Assembly (NCBI RefSeq): GCF_001555965.1
Contig: NZ_LSHX01000033.1
Location: forward strand, 1 to 64,000
Direction: 5' to 3'
Length of the DNA: 64,000 nucleotides
From: Sphingomonas sp. CCH21-G11
GTDB lineage: Bacteria > Pseudomonadota > Alphaproteobacteria > Sphingomonadales > Sphingomonadaceae
Under the pieces are notes generated by a model. It saw only the letters and a list, made by a program, of their open reading frames with translations. It had not been told where the DNA came from and did no database searches. Each line of letters begins with the position of its first letter. Position 1 is the stretch's first letter. The translations under genes were made by a program, and so were the position numbers. Shown piece after piece: positions 56,241 to 64,000 of the stretch.

Positions 56241-56882
56241 CTATGGGCGGTCTGGCGCGTTCTTCTCGGGCGACGTCGATCGCAGCGCGACGAACAGCGT
56301 GGCCGCACCGGCTTCGCTCCGGCCGGCAGGGGGCCGGTCGCCGATCGCGAAGAAGATGGCATTGACGGTACGCGGCGTTGCACTGGCGGCCGTGACAGCC
56401 GACCGGGAATTGACGGGCACTCCGGCGACGCTCGCGAGATAGGCGCGGGTCTCACCGGGCAGCGCGCGGCCGGTCCGCACGTGCTCGGCATAGCGTGCCG
56501 GTCCCGCGTTATAGGCTGCGAACAGTCCGGGATAACCGAAGCGGTCATACATCAGACGAAGATAGAGCGTCCCCGCCAATATGTTGTCGCGCGGGCTATG
56601 GGGATCACGTCCGAGCCCGAGCCGCGCGCGCATTTCGGACCAGGTGCCGGGCATGAGCTGCATCAGTCCCATCGCGCCGGCGTGGCTGGTAATCGGGCGC
56701 CCGTCCAGCACCGTGCGCCCGCCGCTCTCGGCGCGCATGACGCGCTCGATCCATTCTACCGGCACGCCGAAACGCGCCGAGGCTGCCTCGATATAGGGCC
56801 GCCAGTGAACGACCGACTGCGCGTCAGCCGGTGCCGCCGCCAGCAGCGCCAGGGCGGTGATGGCGACCCTCAGCCCAGCCAC
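56241..56882 (-). CDS. Lytic transglycosylase of the conjugation system
   Basis: A 213-residue secreted enzyme. A GTG start at 56882 gives signal peptide VAGLRVAITALALLAAAPAD; GAGG lies upstream. The SLT domain has the catalytic Glu in RVMRAESGGRTV, then HAGAMGLMQLMPGTW and FAAYNAGPARYAEHV. VirB1-like enzymes open peptidoglycan for the transfer channel. It overlaps the traF stop by 13 bases. Confidence 0.88.
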   Translation of the reverse strand: MAGLRVAITALALLAAAPADAQSVVHWRPYIEAASARFGVPVEWIERVMRAESGGRTVLDGRPITSHAGAMGLMQLMPGTWSEMRARLGLGRDPHSPRDNILAGTLYLRLMYDRFGYPGLFAAYNAGPARYAEHVRTGRALPGETRAYLASVAGVPVNSRSAVTAASATPRTVNAIFFAIGDRPPAGRSEAGAATLFVALRSTSPEKNAPDRP

Positions 56883-57391
56883 AGCAGTCGCACCTCGCCG
56901 ATGACGTCGCCGCGCGATGTCGGTCCGAAATAACGCCCATCGAACGAATCCGGGCTGTCCATCAGCAGGAACAATGCGCCCGAACGCAACATCACGCAGC
57001 CATTCCACCACGGCATCGGACGGTCGCGGCCATCGGCTTCGCGGCGTTCGGCCACCGGGTGGCCGTTGACATAGATCTCCCGCCCGCGCGCACAGACGCG
57101 ATCGCCGGGCGCGGCCGCGACGCGCTTGACCAGCGGGATATTGATCGGAATGTAGCGCCGCTCGGCGGCGAGCCGGCGCCAGCGGTCGGGCACCCGGACC
57201 AGCACCATGTCGCCCGATGCGATGTCCTGCCGTCCGCTGACGGCATAGAGACCGATCGGCGCGCTGGCCGATGCGTTCCAGACCAGCCACGGCGTTGGCG
57301 GCAGCGCGATCGTGGTCGCCAGCGCGGCCGCGCCGAGACCGATCAGCGCGGTGGGTTTAGCCGGCAGACGGGAGGGTAGCAGCCTAGCCAT
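56870..57391 (-). CDS. traF: Conjugal transfer peptidase TraF (S26 signal-peptidase family)
   Basis: A 173-residue membrane peptidase: an N-terminal membrane helix (PTALIGLGAAALATTIALPP), catalytic Ser in ASAPIGLYAV, and Lys in INIPLVKRVAAAPGDRVC. TraF cyclises or processes TrbC-type pilins, whose gene lies at 37.7-38.0 kb. The start lies 8 bases inside the helix-turn-helix gene. Confidence 0.88.
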   Translation of the reverse strand: MARLLPSRLPAKPTALIGLGAAALATTIALPPTPWLVWNASASAPIGLYAVSGRQDIASGDMVLVRVPDRWRRLAAERRYIPINIPLVKRVAAAPGDRVCARGREIYVNGHPVAERREADGRDRPMPWWNGCVMLRSGALFLLMDSPDSFDGRYFGPTSRGDVIGEVRLLWLG

Positions 57392-57695
57392 TGCCTCCCT
57401 CCCGCATGTTCGCGCGCGACCAGGCCTCGATATCGTCGATATGGTAGCGCCAGACGGTGCCATGCTTTCGGCACGGCGGGCCGCGCCGCTCCCGGCGCAT
57501 CTTCTTGAGCGTGTCCCCCGCGAGACCGAGATGGAACGCGGCCTGCTTGGTTGTCAGAAACGGGCAATGCTCGCGTGCCCGCCGAGCGCGCTCCGCGGCC
57601 GACGACGCCGTGGCTCCACCGTCCACAGCGGATGAATCCGCCTCGATCCGTGTTCGCGCGCCGCCGCCTGCTTCGGGGTTTGGATCGTGTGTCAT
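57384..57695 (-). CDS. Helix-turn-helix domain protein
   Basis: A 103-residue protein. FLTTKQAAFHLGLAGDTLKK is a MerR/excisionase-type helix-turn-helix and RKHGTVWRYHIDDIEAWSRA the wing. Its position directly before traF and a lytic transglycosylase suggests it controls that small operon, or serves as an excision/transfer factor. Confidence 0.75.
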   Translation of the reverse strand: MTHDPNPEAGGGARTRIEADSSAVDGGATASSAAERARRAREHCPFLTTKQAAFHLGLAGDTLKKMRRERRGPPCRKHGTVWRYHIDDIEAWSRANMREGGNG

Positions 57696-57725
57696 GAGTG
57701 CAGCGCCCGGTCCGACGAACCCGCG

Positions 57726-58601
57726 TTACCCGCCGATCAGGCCCGCACGCGCGGCTTCCTGTTCGGCGACATAGGCATCCAGCATGTCGGCCTGGCCGGG
57801 GAGCAGCGCGTCGATCGCAGGGAGGCCGTCGATATCGTCCCGGTGAAGCAGCACGGACGGGCACTGGCCTTCGACATTGCCGAGATTGGGGCGATGCTGG
57901 GCATAGCCGATGAGCGCGGCCAGATCGGGATCGAACGCTCGAGCGATGGCGGGCGGATAGACGAGATACTGATTCTCGAACGTCCGCAGCCATCCGAGGC
58001 AATAGGAGGTGATGACCGCGCGGCGCACATGATCGGACTGGTTAGCGCCGGCACCATGCAGGATCGATCCGAGGAACAGCAGCGCGGAGCCGGGTGGCAT
58101 TTCGGCGGCGACCGGACGTGCATCGCCCGGTTGCGATGCCGCATCGTGATGGCTGCCCGGCCAGACCAGCGTCGCGCCACTCTCCAGCGTGAACGGATCG
58201 ATCGGCCAGATGACGTTGATCTGATAGTGCATCCCGGTCTTGACGCCGCCCCAGAGATCCTGGTCGCGGTGCGGCACCTGCGCGAGCGCGCCGGGATGGA
58301 TTTCGATCGCCTGGGTGAGGTTGAGAACGATACGATCGCACCATTCCCCGAGCACCGTTTCGGCGATACCGCGGATGATCGGGTGCAGCACAAGGCCGGC
58401 GATATGCCGTGAACGCCGCAACAACGCGCCAAAGCGCTTGGTGCGGGCTCCGTAGAATCCGCCTTCGCAAAAGGGCGTGGCGACGAAGCGCGGTGCGAGT
58501 TCGGCTTCGAGCGCGGTGATTAGCTCGGTCGGCACGGCGTTATCGACAATGACATAACCGTCGGCGAGCAGCATCGCGGCGAGGCGGGCGGGGTCGTGCA
58601 T
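57726..58601 (-). CDS. Phytanoyl-CoA dioxygenase (PhyH)-like Fe(II)/2-oxoglutarate oxygenase
   Basis: A 291-residue protein. The iron-binding HxD is in VPHRDQDLWG and the distal His in GSILHGAGANQS, followed by the 2-oxoglutarate Arg region HVRRAVITSYCLGW. ESGATLVWPGSHHDAA is also PhyH-typical. The ATG at 58601 is preferred over one 6 bases earlier because AAGGGA then has correct spacing. It lies 11 bases after luxI; a luxI-phyH pairing has been reported in sphingomonads. It might hydroxylate the acyl chain of the signal, but that is only inferred. Confidence 0.82.
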   Translation of the reverse strand: MHDPARLAAMLLADGYVIVDNAVPTELITALEAELAPRFVATPFCEGGFYGARTKRFGALLRRSRHIAGLVLHPIIRGIAETVLGEWCDRIVLNLTQAIEIHPGALAQVPHRDQDLWGGVKTGMHYQINVIWPIDPFTLESGATLVWPGSHHDAASQPGDARPVAAEMPPGSALLFLGSILHGAGANQSDHVRRAVITSYCLGWLRTFENQYLVYPPAIARAFDPDLAALIGYAQHRPNLGNVEGQCPSVLLHRDDIDGLPAIDALLPGQADMLDAYVAEQEAARAGLIGG

Positions 58602-58612
58602 CGCCATTCCCT

Positions 58613-59227
58613 TCACGCGGCTCTTGCCGCCGCATCGGGAGTGATCGCACCCGGTACATAGATGCCGTTCGACGCCAGCAGCGCAGGCGTACCGGCGCAG
58701 ATCTCGATGCGGAACGCTCCAAGGAACGCGCCATCGATGCGGCGCGCGGGGCCGAGCGGCGCTGCGCGCCAGCCCATCGCCAAAACCTCCTCGCGAAAAG
58801 CAGCGGTCACGACGCCGGTTAGCATGGTGATTCCGCTGCCGAGCGCATGATCGACCATCGCCGAGATGAGCCGGTTGCGGACACGCAGGCGTCCGGGGGC
58901 GCCCAATCGTTGCGGCAGGCAAAGTCGCGTAATCTCGCGAACCTGCTCCCCCCGGGGCGCATCGCACTCGCAGAGCGACGCGAAACGATCGGCGAGAAGA
59001 TGTGCGCCCTCTGTCGATAGCAGCCGCATCGACCCCTGGTGAATGCAGCCATCGTCGGTGGCGATCAGATAGACCGCCTTGTCGCCGTCATAGCTGTCGA
59101 TTTCATAGCGGCCGCCGACGACCGGAACATCCCAGCCCAGCAGATCGACGAACAGGGTCTTGCGGTCCTCGAACATCGAGGCGGCGCGCGCATCGGTAAG
59201 CGAGCACCCTTTGACAATATGGATCAT
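58613..59227 (-). CDS. Acyl-homoserine-lactone synthase (LuxI/TraI family)
   Basis: A 204-residue LuxI-family enzyme. Conserved blocks are MFEDRKTLFVDLLGWDVPV, YEIDSYDGDKAVYLIATDD, HQGSMRLLSTEG and VREITRLCLP. It makes an N-acyl-homoserine lactone from S-adenosylmethionine and an acyl-ACP. GGGAGC lies before the ATG, and a GTTCAA-type palindrome is directly upstream. It is downstream of the luxR gene and upstream of the PhyH-like gene. Confidence 0.88.
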   Translation of the reverse strand: MIHIVKGCSLTDARAASMFEDRKTLFVDLLGWDVPVVGGRYEIDSYDGDKAVYLIATDDGCIHQGSMRLLSTEGAHLLADRFASLCECDAPRGEQVREITRLCLPQRLGAPGRLRVRNRLISAMVDHALGSGITMLTGVVTAAFREEVLAMGWRAAPLGPARRIDGAFLGAFRIEICAGTPALLASNGIYVPGAITPDAAARAA

Positions 59228-59240
59228 GGCAGTAGCTCCC

Positions 59241-59253
59241 GTTCAAATTGAAC
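59241..59253. promoter_or_regulatory. lux-box-like palindrome before luxI
   Basis: GTTCAAATTGAAC is a perfect palindrome (one central base) ending 14 bases before the luxI start, immediately upstream of the ribosome site. It resembles half-site spacing of short LuxR-family boxes. At this position it could repress or sit at the transcript start instead of at the usual -40. Confidence 0.45.
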
Positions 59254-59319
59254 AGTCGCGAAGGGAGCAGAGATGAAGGGCTCAAACAGTCGTCAATATT
59301 GAGGATGCGGCGATCCCGC

Positions 59320-60066
59320 TCAGAACCGCGGGACGATCTCCTCGATGCAGACGATTCCGCAGGCGAGCGCGATCGCCGGGAGCTGCGCGCGGGAATAGAT
59401 TCCGAAATGTTCGCGCAGGTCACGCATGTAGGTGCGCACTGTCGTCGGGGCGATGTTCATCATGATCCCGATCTCGACGTCGCTCTTGCCCATCGCCGCC
59501 AAGCGAAAGCATTCGAGCCGCTTTGGGCTGAGATGGGGTAATTTCAGCGGGCGCGCCGGAAAGCCGTGCAAGCGCCGCGCCTCGGTAAACGCCTCGCTCG
59601 CCATCAGCGTCGCGATCCGGCAGATATGCGATGGCGGCAATTGCCCGTCGCGCGTTGCGAACGTACAGCATCCGGGCGGCTCGCCGGCGACGCCAATCGG
59701 AACGGTGAGGCCGTTGCGCAGGCCATGACGCGCGGCTTCGCGCACGATGCGCGCCTGTCGCCGCGTGAAGCCGCCCAGCAGTCGCTCCATTTCGTGCCAG
59801 CAGAACGCCCGGCTTGTCGAGCGCGCCGCGAGCAAGGCGGGATCGTCGCGGTAATAGCCTTCGGCGACGAAAACGTCGCCCCAGCTCTGGAAATTGTCCA
59901 TGCGGAAATATCGCCCACCGGGCTGAAAGAAGGCCATGCTCTGGACGATCGCGAGCCATGGGAGGCCGAGCTGGCGTGCGGCGGCCTCGCTGCAACTGAA
60001 CAGCTCGCGATCACTGTTCGCGCGCCTGGCCTGCTTAATATAGGCATCGAGGTCGCGAAACGGCAC
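59320..60066 (-). CDS. LuxR family autoinducer-binding regulator
   Basis: A 248-residue protein with an N-terminal autoinducer-binding domain (WLAIVQSMAFFQPGGRYFRM; SWGDVFVAEGYYRDDPALLA; WHEMERLLGG) and a C-terminal GerE helix-turn-helix (LSPKRLECFRLAAMGKSDVE; IAPTTVRTYMRDLREHFGIY). It starts at GTG with AAAGGAG upstream. It probably controls luxI and transfer genes in response to donor density, as TraR does. Confidence 0.9.
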   Translation of the reverse strand: MPFRDLDAYIKQARRANSDRELFSCSEAAARQLGLPWLAIVQSMAFFQPGGRYFRMDNFQSWGDVFVAEGYYRDDPALLAARSTSRAFCWHEMERLLGGFTRRQARIVREAARHGLRNGLTVPIGVAGEPPGCCTFATRDGQLPPSHICRIATLMASEAFTEARRLHGFPARPLKLPHLSPKRLECFRLAAMGKSDVEIGIMMNIAPTTVRTYMRDLREHFGIYSRAQLPAIALACGIVCIEEIVPRF

Positions 60067-60152
60067 CGAGGGGCACTCCTTTCGACGCGCGCGTTGCGGG
60101 CGCGTCTATCGGGCGCGTGGTTCCAGCCCACGCGCGTGCAGCCCCCGATGAT

Positions 60153-60479
60153 TTACTTGGTCTTGCTCGGCCGCCCCGTCGGCTTGTGCGGATGGCGCCG
60201 GAGCGTCACCGCCGGGCGCGCCAGTATCGCGCCGATTTCCAGTTCGTCGTCCGAAACGATCGAGATCGATATCCGGCCGGACAAGAGATAGACGGCATTA
60301 ACGCCGAGTGCCTTCGCGAGCCGCTCCATTGCTTTCAGCGTCGGGCTCGACCGGCCATTTTCGATCGCACTCAGATAAGAGCTGCTCGTGCCCGCATCAT
60401 GGGCGAGCGCTTCTTGCGTGATGCGCATCGCAAGCCGCAATTTCCTGAGATTCAAACTGAAGGACTTCGACGCATCCAT
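60153..60479 (-). CDS. XRE family transcriptional regulator
   Basis: A 108-residue protein. RLAMRITQEALAHDAGTSSS with YLSAIENGRSSPTLKAMERL is a Cro/CI helix-turn-helix. A basic tail (RRHPHKPTGRPSKTK) follows. It is on the same strand directly upstream of luxR and may control the quorum-sensing genes. An AGGGCGT/ACGCCCT palindrome lies directly before its start. Confidence 0.85.
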   Translation of the reverse strand: MDASKSFSLNLRKLRLAMRITQEALAHDAGTSSSYLSAIENGRSSPTLKAMERLAKALGVNAVYLLSGRISISIVSDDELEIGAILARPAVTLRRHPHKPTGRPSKTK

Positions 60480-60966
60480 AAGGGCGTAAGTTCACGCCCT
60501 GCGACCATTACTCCACACTGGATACAGGTTGGAGTTATTATCTATATTATTACGTTTTTACAAATATTTAAATGAGATTCCCGAACAACGCGCACTCAAC
60601 TCTGATGCGGATTCTCAGGCGCGCCAAAAGACCGCATTCGGACGGTCGAATCGGTCGATGACCGAAGCCCTCACGCCAGGACATTGGCCGTGGACGCCGC
60701 AGTGGAAATCCCATCGGCGTCGTCACATCCGGGGCGAGCATTGATTTCAAGCGCCGAGCGAATCACGATGCGAACAACGTCCCGTGGACACGTCCGCAAT
60801 CGCCGTTCCGGCGTGGCGTACAGGAATCATCGGATAGTTTGACGTGCCTGTGTGTCGTTGTCTCCTTTGATTTGAATGCAGCGCAGCGAAGCGGAGCGTC
60901 GCATTGGTTCATAGTTATGAAATCACCGTTCGTGTCGGGCCGCTGGCCGCCCACCATGCCAACCGA
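60480..60966. other. Gene-free, AT-rich region at the right side of the transfer module
   Basis: 487 bases without a credible gene. Inverted repeat AGGGCGT-aagttc-ACGCCCT lies at 60481-60500 directly before the XRE gene, and ACTCCA/TGGAGT arms at 60510-60535. An AT-rich block follows (60536-60575). Short frames in the rest are not recognisable and may be remnants. Confidence 0.5.
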
Positions 60967-62112
60967 CTACTCGCAACAGTCGGTTCTGGCGGTAATCCCG
61001 CAGCGGTCCGGTTTGCTCCAGCCCCGCCGAATTGTACTCGGATCTTCATGATGCAGCGGGATCGGTCCGGGGATCGGTAGTGACGAGCCCGAAAAACGTG
61101 GCGCCGGCATTGCCTGGAGGATATTGTCGATCTCCCGATAGACGCCTCGCGCTGCCATATGAGGATGGCGCGCCGCTTCGTCCGGATCAAGCACGGGGGC
61201 AAAGCAGGCATCGCTGCCTTCCAGCAGTGTGCGCCATTCTTCCCGTGTCCGCATGGCGAATATCTCGCTAAAACGCTGCTTGAGCTCGGGCCAGGCATCA
61301 CGATCATAGCCGTCGTCAAAACTGCTATCGCCGGCCAACCCCAGCTTTTTGCAAAGCAGCGCATAGAACTTGGGCTCGAGTGATCCGACTGAGATGAAAT
61401 TCCCGTCGGCGCACCGATAGGTCGAGTACCAGTGAGGGCCGTCAAGGATGCTGCAGCCGCGTATGCTGGCAACCTGGCCGGCGGCCTTCAGGCTCAGGAG
61501 CAAGTTCATCATGTGAGCGCTCCCATCGACGATCGCGGCGTCAACCACTTGCCCATTCCCGGTATCCCGCGCGTGCATTGCCGCTGCGAGGACGCCGATG
61601 GCCAAATAGAGCGCTCCACCCCCAATATCGCCTACCAGGCTTGGCGGCGCCATTGGCGGTTCACCGGGATGCCCAGCATACCAAAGGGCTCCTGACAGCG
61701 CGATATAGTTGATGTCATGGCCGGCCGCTTGGGCGAGAGGTCCCTGCTGCCCCCAACCCGTCATGCGACCGAATACAAGGCGGGGGTTACGCGCTAGGCA
61801 AACCTCGGGACCAAGGCCGAGCCTCTCCATCACCCCAGGCCGCATGCCTTCGATCAGTACATCGCCCCTTTGGACGAGATCCAGGACATGCGCGACGCCT
61901 TCGGGGGACTTCAGATCCAAGGCAATTACACGTTTCCCGCGGTTCACAATGGCGCCGCTGCCAAGATCGATATTTTCGGAGTTAGGGCTTACGCGTTCAA
62001 TGACGACGACATCGGCGCCAAGGTCGGCCAACAGCATTCCGCAAAACGGCGCCGGGCCGATGCCCGCAATTTCGAGTATTTTGAGGCCTGCAAGCGGACC
62101 AGTTTTCGTCAT
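60967..62112 (-). CDS. CaiB/BaiF family III CoA-transferase-like, alpha-methylacyl-CoA racemase type
   Basis: A 381-residue protein. MLLADLGADVVVIERVSP and NRGKRVIALDLKSPEG are family III features. GRMTGWGQQGPLAQAAGHDI followed by NYIALSGAL is typical of alpha-methylacyl-CoA racemase, which epimerises 2-methyl branched acyl-CoAs (sterol, bile-acid or phytanate side-chain degradation). The catalytic His lies in AGHDINY and an Asp in VGDIGGGALYL. Divergent from the LysR gene, which probably regulates it. Confidence 0.87.
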   Translation of the reverse strand: MTKTGPLAGLKILEIAGIGPAPFCGMLLADLGADVVVIERVSPNSENIDLGSGAIVNRGKRVIALDLKSPEGVAHVLDLVQRGDVLIEGMRPGVMERLGLGPEVCLARNPRLVFGRMTGWGQQGPLAQAAGHDINYIALSGALWYAGHPGEPPMAPPSLVGDIGGGALYLAIGVLAAAMHARDTGNGQVVDAAIVDGSAHMMNLLLSLKAAGQVASIRGCSILDGPHWYSTYRCADGNFISVGSLEPKFYALLCKKLGLAGDSSFDDGYDRDAWPELKQRFSEIFAMRTREEWRTLLEGSDACFAPVLDPDEAARHPHMAARGVYREIDNILQAMPAPRFSGSSLPIPGPIPLHHEDPSTIRRGWSKPDRCGITARTDCCE

Positions 62113-62285
62113 TCAGGCATACCTGCGTCTGAGACCTTGGCGCTTTGATCCAGGCCGTTTCGCCGCTCCAGATTTCGAGACGGGTTGCAGTCGTGCTGGG
62201 CGGCAGTGTCGAAAGTAAGATTGGCAAAATGACCTTGATTCGCCTAATTCATTCTCTGGAGCAATTATTCCTGTGGGGCATGTCC
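62113..62285. promoter_or_regulatory. Divergent promoter region between racemase and LysR genes
   Basis: A 173-base spacer, AT-richer toward the LysR gene. LysR regulators usually bind such spacers at T-N11-A sites; no unambiguous site is picked out by eye. Confidence 0.4.
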
Positions 62286-63194
62286 ATGCTCGATTCTCGC
62301 CTCAAGCATGCCGTCGCGGTTGGTCAGCTTCGTTCCTTCTCCAGGGCAGCGGATGCGGTTGGTGTCACGCAGTCGGCGGTGACCAAGAGTGTCGCTGAAC
62401 TCGAACGGCATCTTGGCTATTCCCTTTTCCATCGGACCTCACGGGGCGCGATGCCGACAGAGGAGGGACGCGAATTTATTGATCGCGCAGCGCGCTTGCT
62501 TGCCGACGCAGCTGAACTACTCGGAGATACAGCCCGCCGCGCCGACGCCTATGCGGGCCCGCTTCGAATCGGACTGTTCCCAGGGTCAATCGACTGGTTG
62601 CTCACCCAACCTCTGGTTTCTTTGCTGCGGCGCCATCCGGCAGTGCGCGTCGAAGTCGTTTCGGGCAACAGCGAAAGGGGCGTGCGACTCCTGTCGCGCG
62701 GCGATATCGATGTCGCCTTTGGACTTGAAGCGGCCTTTGCACGCTGGCCGGAATTCAAGTGCGAGCGGGTCGCCTCGATCGAAATACTGCCTTTTGTGCG
62801 GAACAATCATCCCATTCTGGGGATAAACCCGACCAGCAAGGAGCCGCTGGTCCAGTTCGAATTCGTAGTGCCCTCATCTTCCGAACCCTACACATCGATC
62901 ATTCAGCAGATGTACGAAAAAAGCGGTAAGCGTCCCGCTGACTGGATCCACATGACAGACTATTTTCAATTGGTTCGACGGATCGTTGCCACATCCGATG
63001 CTATCGGGATGGTTGCAAAACAGTTCACCGAGAACTCATGGTTTCGCGCCAATTTCGTGGCCTTGGAGGGAATCGGTTTATTCGATCCATTGACGCTTTG
63101 TTATGCTGTGCGTAGCCGCTGGCAGGTAAAACCGGCTGGCCGTGCGCTCGTCAGCCTTGTTCGTCAGGCATGGCGCACCGCATCATCGGATTAA
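62286..63194 (+). CDS. LysR family transcriptional regulator
   Basis: A 302-residue protein with the LysR helix-turn-helix (LRSFSRAADAVGVTQSAVTK; VAELERHLGYSLFHRTSRG) and a substrate-binding domain (LRIGLFPGSIDWLLTQPLVS; DIDVAFGLEAAFARWPEF). GGGG lies 8 bases before the ATG at 62286; an ATG at 62280 is the alternative. Likely local activator of the divergent racemase-like gene. Codon use is less GC-rich than in the left half of the window. Confidence 0.88.
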   Translation: MLDSRLKHAVAVGQLRSFSRAADAVGVTQSAVTKSVAELERHLGYSLFHRTSRGAMPTEEGREFIDRAARLLADAAELLGDTARRADAYAGPLRIGLFPGSIDWLLTQPLVSLLRRHPAVRVEVVSGNSERGVRLLSRGDIDVAFGLEAAFARWPEFKCERVASIEILPFVRNNHPILGINPTSKEPLVQFEFVVPSSSEPYTSIIQQMYEKSGKRPADWIHMTDYFQLVRRIVATSDAIGMVAKQFTENSWFRANFVALEGIGLFDPLTLCYAVRSRWQVKPAGRALVSLVRQAWRTASSD

Positions 63195-63244
63195 CGGCAA
63201 GGGGGCGGGGTGCGATCGGAAATCCGCTGCATCCGTCGCGATCA

Positions 63245-63300
63245 GCTAGAGCATTTCGCGCAGAAGTGGGAACCGGCTTTCCGGCAGGAAATGCTCTAGC
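63245..63300. repeat. Hairpin repeat GCTAGAGCATTTC/GAAATGCTCTAGC
   Basis: Perfect 13-base arms flank a 30-base loop containing AGAAGTGGGAACCGG. This matches a dispersed palindromic repeat I know from alphaproteobacterial genomes. It lies between the LysR gene and the convergent TonB receptor gene and may end both transcripts. Confidence 0.65.
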
Positions 63301-63358
63301 AAATTGATCTTGGGCATTTTCCGAGTTGGCGGGTGATTCCACTCGCCTCGAAAATGGC

Positions 63359-64000
63359 CTAGAAGCTAATCGCCACTTCTCCGCCGATGACGCGCCCCCT
63401 GTTTAGCGGTGAAAGGCTTGCACCCGTGCCCCCGAAGGCCGCCGGCAAAGGTGTATCGCCGCCAATCGTCACCTCATTCAGGAGGTTTCGGCCATAGATG
63501 GAGAAGCGCCAGTGCTTGTTGTCGGTCGCCAATGTGAGGCTCGCATCGAGCATATCGGCGCCCTGAAGGAAGCCGACGTTGTTGTCGGTGAATGCCGCCT
63601 TGTCGCGATGCGTGAAGCTGACACGCGCCGTTGCTGTCCCCAATTCGCCAAGCTGCTGATCATAAGTCAGCCCCACGCCATAGGTCCATGGCGACAGCCT
63701 TGGCAATTTGAGCGCACGATCCACATCGTTGATGACGCCATCACCGCTGAGGTCGAACTGGACGTTGCGATACTGGCCATTCACGTAGCCGAGCTGACCC
63801 GAAATCACGAGGTTGGACAAAAGAAAAAACTGCCCCTCGGCCTCGACGCCTTTGATTGTGGCGTCGGCGGTGTTCCGTATGACCTGGCTGACGCCAAGCG
63901 GTCCGGGCAGGTTGATCTCGCGCTGCAGGTCCTTCATGCGATTGTAGAAGGCCGCCAGGTTGATCCGGTGGCGCCCGAATTGCTTCTTGGCGCCGAGTTC
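63359..64000 (-). CDS. TonB-dependent receptor, C-terminal part (cut by window end)
   Basis: The frame is open to the window edge (ELGAKKQFGRHRINLAAFYNR leads into MKDLQREIN), so only about the last 213 residues are seen. Beta-barrel strands include IKGVEAEGQFFLLSNLVISG, WRFSIYGRNLLNEVTIGGD and the terminal GGEVAISF ending in Phe. It is an outer-membrane receptor importing an unknown substrate; the neighbouring racemase suggests steroid- or lipid-like compounds, but only by position. Confidence 0.85.
   Translation of the reverse strand, partial: ELGAKKQFGRHRINLAAFYNRMKDLQREINLPGPLGVSQVIRNTADATIKGVEAEGQFFLLSNLVISGQLGYVNGQYRNVQFDLSGDGVINDVDRALKLPRLSPWTYGVGLTYDQQLGELGTATARVSFTHRDKAAFTDNNVGFLQGADMLDASLTLATDNKHWRFSIYGRNLLNEVTIGGDTPLPAAFGGTGASLSPLNRGRVIGGEVAISF

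Noticed and set aside
60480..60966. Small frames after the XRE gene as genes
   Set aside because: Frames of 60-71 codons without recognised motifs, ribosome sites or neighbours; treated as noncoding or remnants.

Overview
The window is GC-rich DNA of an alphaproteobacterium, almost certainly a sphingomonad (Sphingomonas-like). The evidence is a TamA/TamB pair, a homogentisate/HPPD tyrosine-catabolic locus, the ppiD-trpE-tpiA neighbourhood, an otsB-GH15-otsA trehalose operon, dispersed palindromic repeats of sphingomonad type, a TonB-dependent receptor, and a luxI-phytanoyl dioxygenase pair of the kind reported in this family.

Chromosomal backbone, about 1-29.16 kb: the end of a prepilin peptidase; a lower-GC TIR-like gene that looks acquired; a secreted S9 peptidase; a coniferyl-aldehyde-dehydrogenase-like ALDH; a DUF1989 + YcgG/GntA-like pair; hmgA and hpd with a divergent MarR regulator; malate synthase G; tamA-tamB; a Baeyer-Villiger-type flavin monooxygenase; otsB-GH15-otsA; a small secreted protein; and trpE-ppiD divergent from tpiA.

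Integrative/conjugative element, about 29.17 kb to at least 60.5 kb: most genes lie on the minus strand. A P-type mating-pair module (ribbon-helix-helix gene, trbB-C-D-E-J-L-F-G-I, DUF2274, AlpA-like gene) sits with the coupling protein TraG, a VirD2/DUF3363 relaxase, a set of accessory genes (small coiled coil, DUF736, zinc ribbon, two hypothetical proteins, ParB-like, DUF2958, ArdC-like zincin), a transfer peptidase TraF, a lytic transglycosylase, and a quorum-sensing block (LuxR, LuxI, phytanoyl-CoA dioxygenase-like, XRE). A tRNA 3'-end-like sequence just after tpiA could be the left attachment site. No integrase is visible, so the right end probably lies outside the window.

The most unusual part is the cargo between traG and the relaxase gene, 41.76-47.05 kb. 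A plus-strand operon encodes an acyl-carrier-like protein, an XRE repressor, an ImmA/IrrE zinc peptidase, a papain-like cysteine peptidase and a thymidylate-synthase-like protein. It converges, with overlapping 3' ends, on a minus-strand operon encoding a ribbon-helix-helix protein, a MazG-domain protein and a uracil-DNA-glycosylase-like protein whose catalytic motif 1 is altered. Each operon has a palindromic operator at its promoter. Three proteins from nucleotide-related families, two peptidases and a carrier-like protein, under two repressors, suggest an undescribed nucleotide- or DNA-modification-based defence or element-control system.

Right end, 60.97-64 kb: divergent alpha-methylacyl-CoA racemase-like (CaiB/BaiF) and LysR genes, a hairpin repeat, and the 3' end of a TonB-dependent receptor gene, in DNA of somewhat lower GC. 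This may be ICE cargo or chromosome.
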